This document shows, piece after piece, positions 57,842 to 64,000 of a stretch of DNA of 64,000 bases. This DNA comes from Herbaspirillum robiniae. GTDB lineage: Bacteria; Pseudomonadota; Gammaproteobacteria; Burkholderiales; Burkholderiaceae_D. Under the pieces are notes generated by a model. It did no database searches, had not been told where the DNA came from, and worked only from the letters and a program-made list of their open reading frames with translations. Made by a program: the position numbers and the translations under genes. Position 1 is the first letter of the stretch; each line of letters begins with the position of its first letter. The stretch covers positions 434,001 through 498,000 of the forward strand of contig NZ_NJGU01000001.1 of assembly GCF_002213415.1 (NCBI RefSeq). The letters are read 5' to 3'.

Positions 57842-60069
57842 ACCAGCCCGCCGACACCACCGCCGTCACCGCGCGCGCGTCGTTCGGCGCGCAGCTGCGC
57901 GAAGCCGCGGCCGACTGGCTGCGCAACGACGGCCCGAACTGGATCTACGTCTTCAAGATGGTCTTCGCCGGCCTCCTGGCGCTGGGCATCGGCTACGCGC
58001 TCGACCTGGAGTCGCCGCGCTCGGCGCTGATCACGGTGTTCATCGTGATGCAGCCGCAAAGCGGCATGATCCTGGCCAAGAGCTTCTACCGCGTGATCGG
58101 CACCCTGATCGGCTCGGTCGCCATCGTGGTCTTCGTCGGCCTGTTCGCGCAGACGCCCGAACTGTTCCTGCTGGCCTCGGCGCTGTGGATCGGGCTGTGC
58201 ACGGTGGGCTCGGCCCACAACCGCAACTTCCGCTCCTACGGCTTCGTGCTGTCGGGCTATACGGTGGCGCTGATCGGCCTGCCGGCGGCGCTGAATCCCG
58301 GCATCACCTTCGACTCGGTGATGACCCGCGTGACCGAGATCACGGTGGGCATCGTCTGCGCCGGCGTGGTCAGCGCCCTGGTGTTCCCGCAGGCCAGCGC
58401 GCCGGGCCTGGTGCGCATCATCCGCGGCCGTTTCTCGGCCTTCGTCGACCTGATCGGCGCCACGCTGGGCGGCACCACCGAGCGCAAGCAGCTCGAGGCC
58501 ACCAATGCCCGCTTCGTGGGCGACATCATCGGCCTGGAAGCGCTGCGCAGCTCGGCCATCTTCGAAGACCCCGAGATCCGCCTGCGCAGCGGCCGCCTGA
58601 CCCGCATGAACAGCGAGTTCATGGCGCTGTCGACCCGCGTGCATGCGCTGCACCAGCTGATGAACCGGCTCCACGCCAATCCCGCGCCCGGCGCGCAGAC
58701 CGTGATCGCCGCCATCTCGCCCTACTTCAAGGAAGTGCAGCCGCTGCTGACCCGCGAAAGCGGCGAGCCGGTGATGAGCGCGGTCGACGCCGCCGACGCC
58801 GCCCTCAAGCTGGAGGCCTACAAGCGCGAACTGCCGCGCCGCGTGCGCGCCACCCGCGACGCGCTGGCGCTGGACAGCGACAGCGCCATGCTGGACTTCG
58901 ACACCGCCTCCGAGCTGCTGTACCGCGTGATCGAGGAGCTGCATGCCTACACGCTCACCTACGCGTCGCTCAACCAGCGTCGCCACGAGCGCGAGCAATG
59001 GGATCACTCCTACGCCCCCAAGACCAGCATGACCACGGCCCTGATCGCCGGCGCCCGCGCCGCCATCACGCTGCTGTTGCTGTCCGCGTTCTGGCTGGCC
59101 AGCGGCTGGCCCAGCGGCGACGTCGCCGCCCTCAACGCCGCCGCCTTCTGCGCCATCACCTCGGCCGCGCCCGATCCGGCCAAGGCCACCCGCACGGTCG
59201 CCATCGGCGTGGTGTTCGCCGCCATCGCCGGCTACGTCTACACCTTCCACATCCTGCCGCGCATGGACGGCTACTGGATGCTGGCCGCCGCGCTGATGCC
59301 GGTGCTGATGCTGGCCGTGCTGCTGACCACCAAGCCCAAGTGGGCCGGCTACGGGCTGGGGATCTGCATCTTCTTCCCCTTCCTCGCGGTGCCGGACAAC
59401 TTCGCCCACTTCAACGCCGCCGGCTATCTCAACGAGGCGATCGCGCTGATGGTGTCGCTGATCGTCACCGCCGTGGCGTTCATGCTGCTGCTGCCGCCGA
59501 CCACCGACTGGACCGTGCGCATCCTCGAGAAGCAGTTGCGCAAGCAAGTGGTGGACGCCTGTTTCGGCAAGCTCGGCCACCTGGCGCTGAAGTTCGAAAG
59601 CGGCACCCGCGACCTGATGCACCAGATCACCATGCTCACCAGCAGCCGCCCGGTGCTGCGCCAGAACGCCTTCGGCTGGATGTTCGCCACGCTGGAAGTG
59701 GGCCACGCCATCATCGAGCTGCGCACCGAACTGCACGGCATCCGCACCGGCGCGCCCGACCTGCTGCCGCCCGCCGCCTACGCCGCGCTGGACCGCCTGC
59801 GCGAGACGATTCCGGCGCTCTTCGAGCGCCCCAACGGCGCGACCCTGGCCGCCGCGCTGGCGGCCAACGACGGCGCCATCGTCGAGGTCCAGCAAGCCAT
59901 CGGCCCGCACTACCGCGAACGCAGCGAACGCCATCGTCTGCAGCGCACGCTGAGTTACCTGCACTTCATCCGCACCGCCCTGCTCGACGAGCAATCGCCG
60001 CTGCACACCATGCGCGCCGGCGGCGCCGACAGCGCCAACAACAATCCTGGAGCACGCCATGCCACGTGA
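57838..60069 (+). CDS. FUSC-family efflux pump (AaeB-like)
   Basis: 743 residues with two membrane blocks (about 40-180 and 400-560), each followed by cytoplasmic helices, as in AaeB, the p-hydroxybenzoate exporter. SPRSALITVFIVMQPQSGMILAKSFYRVIGTLIGSV is the typical first-block motif. Start ATG 57838 overlaps the upstream stop. Works with the HlyD adaptor and the OMF made by the same operon. Substrate likely weak aromatic acids, by family. Confidence 0.88.
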   Translation: MNQPADTTAVTARASFGAQLREAAADWLRNDGPNWIYVFKMVFAGLLALGIGYALDLESPRSALITVFIVMQPQSGMILAKSFYRVIGTLIGSVAIVVFVGLFAQTPELFLLASALWIGLCTVGSAHNRNFRSYGFVLSGYTVALIGLPAALNPGITFDSVMTRVTEITVGIVCAGVVSALVFPQASAPGLVRIIRGRFSAFVDLIGATLGGTTERKQLEATNARFVGDIIGLEALRSSAIFEDPEIRLRSGRLTRMNSEFMALSTRVHALHQLMNRLHANPAPGAQTVIAAISPYFKEVQPLLTRESGEPVMSAVDAADAALKLEAYKRELPRRVRATRDALALDSDSAMLDFDTASELLYRVIEELHAYTLTYASLNQRRHEREQWDHSYAPKTSMTTALIAGARAAITLLLLSAFWLASGWPSGDVAALNAAAFCAITSAAPDPAKATRTVAIGVVFAAIAGYVYTFHILPRMDGYWMLAAALMPVLMLAVLLTTKPKWAGYGLGICIFFPFLAVPDNFAHFNAAGYLNEAIALMVSLIVTAVAFMLLLPPTTDWTVRILEKQLRKQVVDACFGKLGHLALKFESGTRDLMHQITMLTSSRPVLRQNAFGWMFATLEVGHAIIELRTELHGIRTGAPDLLPPAAYAALDRLRETIPALFERPNGATLAAALAANDGAIVEVQQAIGPHYRERSERHRLQRTLSYLHFIRTALLDEQSPLHTMRAGGADSANNNPGARHAT

Positions 60070-60259
60070 GATTTCATTTTTCGACGCCTACATCCCCACG
60101 GTGCTGCTGCTGGTCATCGTGGCCGCCGCCCTGTCGCTGGCAGCCGACCGCATCCTGGTGCGTTTCGGCTTCTATGACCTGACCTGGCACCCGGCGCTGT
60201 TTCGCGTGAGCATGTTCGTCTGCCTCGCTTCGCTGATGGGGCTTTACGTGTACAGCTAG
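60059..60259 (+). CDS. DUF1656 small membrane protein (AaeX-like)
   Basis: 66 residues, two membrane helices (IPTVLLLVIVAAALSLAADRI; LFRVSMFVCLASLMGLYVYS), the usual small partner of AaeAB-type pumps. Begins MPREISFFDAYIP. Overlaps the end of the FUSC gene by 11 bases. Confidence 0.9.
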   Translation: MPREISFFDAYIPTVLLLVIVAAALSLAADRILVRFGFYDLTWHPALFRVSMFVCLASLMGLYVYS

Positions 60260-60332
60260 CGTCTGAGCGACCTTCCGCGCCAACCCAATCAACCCTACGA
60301 AAAGACAAAGAAACAATCAGGAGTAGTTCATC

Positions 60333-61325
60333 ATGTCGGTCAAATCGATTTTCCGCGCCATCGTCACCTTGGTGATTTTCCTGCTCGCGATCCTGCTCGC
60401 CTGGACGCTGTGGCAGCATTACATGCTTTCCCCCTGGACTCGCGACGGCCGCGTGCGCGCCGACGTGGTCAACATCGCCCCCGACGTGTCCGGCCAGGTG
60501 GTCGAACTGCCGGTGCGCGACAACCAGCTGGTCAAGAAAGGCGACCTGCTGATGGAAATCGACCCGGCGCGCTACCAGCTGGCATTGCAGCAGGCCGAAG
60601 CCGCGGTGGCCGCGCGCCGCGCCGACCTCGATGTGCGCCGCGCCGACATCGACGCCCGCCGCGCCGACCTGAACATGCGCCGCGCCCAGGCCCGCCGCCG
60701 CGCCGACATCGACGCCCTGGTGGTCTCGCGCGAAGCCCGCGAAGACGCCGGCAGCCAGGTCACCACCGCCGAGGCCCAGACCCAGGCCGCGCAGGCGCAG
60801 TACCAGTCGGCCCAGGCCAACTACCAGGCCGCCCTGGCCCAGCGCGACACTGCCAAGCTGAACCTGGAACGCACCAAGGTGTTCTCGCCGGTGGACGGCT
60901 ACATCACCAACCTGAACGTGCGCCGCGGCGATTTCGCCACCGCCGGCGCGGCCAAGATCGCCGTCATCGACAGCCACTCGTTCTGGGTCTACGCCTACTT
61001 CGAGGAAACCAAGCTGCCGCTGCTGTCCATCGGCGACAAGGCCAAGATCCAGCTGATCAACGGCGCCACCCTGGGCGGCCACGTCGACAGCATCGCCCGC
61101 GGCATCTACGACCGCGACAACCCGCAAAGCCGCGAGCTGATCGCCGACGTCAACCCGACCTTCAACTGGGTGCGCCTGGCCCAGCGCATCCCGGTGCGCA
61201 TCCACCTGGACGACGTGCCCAAGGACGTGCTGCTGGCCTCCGGCCTGACCTGCACGGTGGTGCTGGAGCCGGGCAGCGGCAAGCAGGCGCAACATACCCA
61301 GGCTGCCCCCGCGCCGCAACGCTGA
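60333..61325 (+). CDS. HlyD-family efflux adaptor (AaeA/EmrA-like)
   Basis: Periplasmic adaptor linking the FUSC pump to the outer membrane factor. 330 residues: one N-terminal membrane helix (residues 9-28), biotinyl-lipoyl segment (VVNIAPDVSGQVVELPVRDNQLVKKGDLLMEIDP), a helical hairpin with a run of seven-residue repeats (94-127), and the barrel domain (VFSPVDGYITNLNVRRGDFA). Last gene of the operon, before a terminator. Confidence 0.93.
   Translation: MSVKSIFRAIVTLVIFLLAILLAWTLWQHYMLSPWTRDGRVRADVVNIAPDVSGQVVELPVRDNQLVKKGDLLMEIDPARYQLALQQAEAAVAARRADLDVRRADIDARRADLNMRRAQARRRADIDALVVSREAREDAGSQVTTAEAQTQAAQAQYQSAQANYQAALAQRDTAKLNLERTKVFSPVDGYITNLNVRRGDFATAGAAKIAVIDSHSFWVYAYFEETKLPLLSIGDKAKIQLINGATLGGHVDSIARGIYDRDNPQSRELIADVNPTFNWVRLAQRIPVRIHLDDVPKDVLLASGLTCTVVLEPGSGKQAQHTQAAPAPQR
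60612..60713 (+). repeat. Near-repeats of 21 bases inside the adaptor gene
   Basis: About five tandem units of 21 bases encode variants of ARRADLD (residues 94-127), lengthening the coiled-coil hairpin. Confidence 0.7.
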
Positions 61326-61369
61326 ACCTGTCCCGCCGGCGGGTGTCGGCAACGCCGCCTGCCACGCCA

Positions 61370-61401
61370 ACGGCCGATGCACTGCATCGGCCGTTTTGCT
61401 T
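61370..61401 (+). terminator. Terminator of the efflux operon
   Basis: Arms ACGGCCGATGC/GCATCGGCCGT with a TTTTGCTTTT tail. The remaining 270 bases before the next gene hold no gene I can support. Confidence 0.85.
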
Positions 61402-61673
61402 TTCTGCTGCAGGTTCCGAACGTCGTTTTCCTCAGCGATTTCTGCGCCCCCGCTTCAATCAAATGCGTGATTGAAACCGGACTTCCTCAAGAAATTCCAG
61501 CCGCACGCAAAAAGAAGCCCAGGCAAGTCGCCTCCTGCATTCGATTTATCGATCAATTTCTCCGGCGCACCGCAGAGCGCTTTGTCACCGCTCATAAGAT
61601 CTTCGCTAGTTCTCCGCCGCACCAGCGCGGGAGAACGCACACCACAAACAAGATCCATCAGCCGGAGACAGCA

Positions 61674-62945
61674 ATGAATGCATTCAACAACGGCGCAGCG
61701 CCATTCTCGCCGGTCAGGCTGGGCATGCCCGTGTCGCTCTTCTGGGGCTACGTCGCCATGGCGATTTTCATGACCGGCGACGGCATCGAACTGGCCTATC
61801 TGTCCACCCATCTCTTCAGCACCGGCTTAAGCGAGAAGCAAGTGTCGCTGGTGTTTACGCTGTATGCGCTGACGGCTGCGCTATCGAGCTGGCTCTCGGG
61901 CGGCATCAGTGAAATCTTCGGCCCCAGGAAGATCATGCTGACCGGAGCGGCATGGTGGATCCTGGTGCACGCGGTGTTCGTGTTCTTCGGCATCCGCGCC
62001 AACGATTACACCGTGATCCTTGCCAGCTATTGCCTGCGCGGTTTCGCCTACCCCCTGTTCTTCTACGGTTTCTACGTGCTGGTCGTGCAGCGTACGCCAG
62101 GCCACCGGCTGGCATCCGCCACCGGCTGGATCTGGTCGATGTTTACCATCGGCTACGGCATCTGCGCTTCGTTTCTTGCCGGATTTGCCGTTCCGCGCAT
62201 CGGCTTCGAGTCCACCTTGTGGCTGTCGTCGGTGTTTGCGGCGGTGGGCGGCGCAATGGCCGTCTTTCTGATCAAGGAGGCGCCGCCCCCGGCGCGGCTC
62301 GTCGCCAGCCGCTGGAGCGAAAAACTGCAAGAGATTGCCAGGGGACTGACGCTGATGATCGAAGACCGAAGCCTGTTCCTGGCGCTGATCGCGCGGGTGC
62401 TTTGCAATGTGTCGCTGTTCGGCCTGCCGGTATTCATGCCCATCTATTTCGTCAAACAGCTTGGCTACTCCACCGAAGAGTGGTCGCATATCTGGGGCGT
62501 GTTCTTCCTGGTCCAGCCGCTGACCAATGTGCTCTGGGGCATTTGCGGCGACCGCGTCGGCTGGCTGCCGCAGATGCGCTGGGTCGGTTTCTTCGGCAGC
62601 GCCTTGAGCACCCTGGCCTTCTACCACCTGCCCTCCGCATTCCCCGGCAACGTCTGGATCGCGATGGGTTGCGCCTTGCTGCTGGCCCTGACCCTGACCT
62701 CGTTCGTGCCGATGGGCGCGATCTTCCCGATGCTGGCGCCTGAGCACAAAGGCGCAGCCGTCTCGCTGCAAAACCTGGGAGGCGGCCTGGGCAACCTGAT
62801 CGGCCCGGCCGTCGCGACGCTGATGTTCTCGCTCTCCTTGGGCATCGGCGCAGTCATCCTGGCCTTCTCCGTCCTGTATGTGCTGGGCGGCATGCTGACC
62901 CTGTTCATCCGCAATCCGCAACCATCCGTCACCGCCACCCCATGA
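61674..62945 (+). CDS. MFS transporter, polyol (RbtT/DalT-like) type
   Basis: 423 residues, 12 membrane helices. The N terminus PVSLFWGYVAMAIFMTGDGIELAYLS and LSSWLSGGISEIFGPRKIMLTGA resemble ribitol/D-arabinitol carriers. GGAGACAGCA precedes ATG 61674. Stop overlaps the SDR gene as ATGA, so transport and oxidation of one polyol is likely. Substrate inferred from family only. Confidence 0.82.
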   Translation: MNAFNNGAAPFSPVRLGMPVSLFWGYVAMAIFMTGDGIELAYLSTHLFSTGLSEKQVSLVFTLYALTAALSSWLSGGISEIFGPRKIMLTGAAWWILVHAVFVFFGIRANDYTVILASYCLRGFAYPLFFYGFYVLVVQRTPGHRLASATGWIWSMFTIGYGICASFLAGFAVPRIGFESTLWLSSVFAAVGGAMAVFLIKEAPPPARLVASRWSEKLQEIARGLTLMIEDRSLFLALIARVLCNVSLFGLPVFMPIYFVKQLGYSTEEWSHIWGVFFLVQPLTNVLWGICGDRVGWLPQMRWVGFFGSALSTLAFYHLPSAFPGNVWIAMGCALLLALTLTSFVPMGAIFPMLAPEHKGAAVSLQNLGGGLGNLIGPAVATLMFSLSLGIGAVILAFSVLYVLGGMLTLFIRNPQPSVTATP

Positions 62946-63700
62946 GGCCCCAAATGAATTCCCCATTTTCCCTGCAAGACCAGGTTGCGATCGTCACCGG
63001 CGGCGCCTCCGGCATCGGTTATGAAATCGCCCGCCGGCTGCGCGACGCTGGCGCCACCATCGCCCTGGTGGATCGCGATCCCGACGTCTTCCATCAGGCG
63101 CAAACCCTGGGCGACAGGGTCAGCGCTCATCGCTTCGACCTGTCCCGGGTCGATGATCTGCACAGGCTGGCCACGGACATCGCGGATGCCCACGGGCAGA
63201 TCGACATCCTCATCAACAACGCCGGCATCGGCATCCTGGAGCCCGTCGGCGAGGTGCAATTGAGCAGCTGGAACAGCACCATGCTGATCAACCTCACCGC
63301 GCCGTTCTTTCTCGCCCAGCATTGCGCCCGCTTCATGAAAATGCGCGGCGGCGGACGCATCATCAACATCGCCTCGCAAGCCAGCGTCGTCGCACTGGAT
63401 GAGCACGCCGCCTACTGCGCCAGCAAGGCCGGGATGCTGGGCTTTACCCGTGTGTTGGCGGCCGAACTGGGGCCGCACGGCATTACCGCCAACGCCGTTT
63501 CACCCACGGTGGTTGAAACCGCGCTGGGCAGGGTTTACTGGAATGGAGAACGCGCCGCGCAGATGAAACGCAAGATCCCGGTCCGGCGCTTTGCCGCAAC
63601 TGAAGAAATTGCCGCCGCCGTGCTTTACCTGAGCAGCAAGGAAGCCGGCATCGTCAACGGAGAAAACCTGATGGTAGACGGTGGATACAGCGCGATATGA
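62942..63700 (+). CDS. SDR-family dehydrogenase (polyol type)
   Basis: Short-chain dehydrogenase, 252 residues: NAD-binding GGASGIG, NNAG, catalytic Ser/Tyr/Lys in ASQAS...YCASK, and GENLMVDGGYSAI at the end. The coupled MFS gene suggests a sugar alcohol as substrate. A second ATG at 62954 (MNSPFSLQDQ) is an alternative start. Confidence 0.9.
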   Translation: MRPQMNSPFSLQDQVAIVTGGASGIGYEIARRLRDAGATIALVDRDPDVFHQAQTLGDRVSAHRFDLSRVDDLHRLATDIADAHGQIDILINNAGIGILEPVGEVQLSSWNSTMLINLTAPFFLAQHCARFMKMRGGGRIINIASQASVVALDEHAAYCASKAGMLGFTRVLAAELGPHGITANAVSPTVVETALGRVYWNGERAAQMKRKIPVRRFAATEEIAAAVLYLSSKEAGIVNGENLMVDGGYSAI

Positions 63701-63724
63701 GGTACGCCGCGCTTGCGTTCAACA

Positions 63725-63752
63725 ACATGCCGGGAGCCTTGCCCCGGCATGT
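63725..63752. terminator. Hairpin between convergent genes
   Basis: Arms ACATGCCGGG/CCCGGCATGT; only weak T-richness on either side. Confidence 0.4.
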
Positions 63753-63761
63753 CTCAATTGC

Positions 63762-64000
63762 CTAGCCGGCAAACACTTGCACCACCAGCCACACATTGGC
63801 CGCGCTGATCGCGGCAAACAGCAGCCATGCCGTCCCCGCCACCCACCACGGATTGACCAGCTCGCCCATCAGGTCGCGCCGGCTGGTCAGGCGGATCAGC
63901 GGATACATGGCGAACGGCAGCTGCAGCGACAGCACCACCTGGCTGGCCACCAGCAGCTTGCCCACCGAGTGCGGGCCCAGCGTCAGCACGCCGACCAGGG
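63762..64000 (-). CDS. mntH: Nramp divalent metal transporter MntH (3' part)
   Basis: C-terminal part of a manganese/iron:proton symporter; the gene continues past the window end. VLTLGPHSVGKLLVASQVVLSLQLPFAMYPLI is the late Nramp helix with the typical SQVVLSLQLPFA motif; a last membrane helix (AWLLFAAISAANVWLVVQVF) closes it. No start in view; the GTG near 63989 is internal. Confidence 0.88.
   Translation of the reverse strand, partial: LVGVLTLGPHSVGKLLVASQVVLSLQLPFAMYPLIRLTSRRDLMGELVNPWWVAGTAWLLFAAISAANVWLVVQVFAG

Overview
This 64 kb window is a stretch of bacterial chromosome, gene-dense and high in GC. It looks like a betaproteobacterium of the Oxalobacteraceae, most likely Herbaspirillum or a close relative. 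The inference rests on a DUF4148 protein (a Burkholderiales family), the blocks tsaB-rimI-udg and yicC-gmk-rpoZ-spoT, numerous LysR regulators and the strong third-position GC bias. No 16S or other marker is present, so the genus is an inference. No prophage, insertion sequence, CRISPR array or plasmid function was seen. The window starts inside a sensor kinase gene and ends inside an Nramp (mntH) gene.

Layout. 1-12 kb: an EnvZ-like kinase overlapping an FlhE-like periplasmic protein, radA, the cystine carrier tcyP, alr divergent from lplT, the coupled operon tsaB-rimI-udg-DUF1853, a thioredoxin-fold protein and a LysR/DUF4148 pair. 13-19 kb: lysC, tRNA-Ser(GCU) with an unusual run of duplicated terminators and nested hairpins behind it, an orphan solute-binding protein, and a sugar-acid operon (MFS carrier plus glucarate-dehydratase-like enzyme) facing its GntR regulator, with a perfect palindrome lying exactly between the -35 and -10 of the operon promoter. 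19-25 kb: a PAS-GGDEF-EAL protein and an EAL-like/HDOD protein, then rph-rdgB-hemW. 25-34 kb: yicC, gmk, rpoZ and spoT; LysR/azoR; DUF3422; greB. 34-41 kb: a methylglyoxal-synthase-like protein with an internal domain duplication, a membrane protein, a second EAL-like/HDOD protein, rlmJ and a ClC channel overlapping a ModE-type regulator.

41-49 kb: modABC, divergent from modE and driven from a promoter covered by a ModE-like box; aceA; a hotdog thioesterase; a FUSC membrane protein; a MetR-like LysR regulator. 49-55 kb: rraA, a Cache-HAMP-GGDEF protein, clpB and crcB. 55-61 kb: a LysR regulator divergent from a four-gene AaeXAB-like efflux operon (outer-membrane lipoprotein, FUSC protein, DUF1656, HlyD adaptor). 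61-64 kb: a polyol-type MFS carrier with an SDR dehydrogenase, then the 3' end of mntH.

Most of the window is core metabolism and stress physiology: stringent response, nucleotide pool cleaning, RNA processing and cyclic-di-GMP signalling. I found no self-contained new defence or mobile system. The observations most worth following are the structured region behind tRNA-Ser, the two-domain methylglyoxal-synthase-like protein, the FlhE homologue coupled to a kinase, the DUF1853 protein translated with a uracil-DNA glycosylase, and the well-formed operators upstream of the sugar-acid, molybdate, isocitrate lyase and efflux genes.
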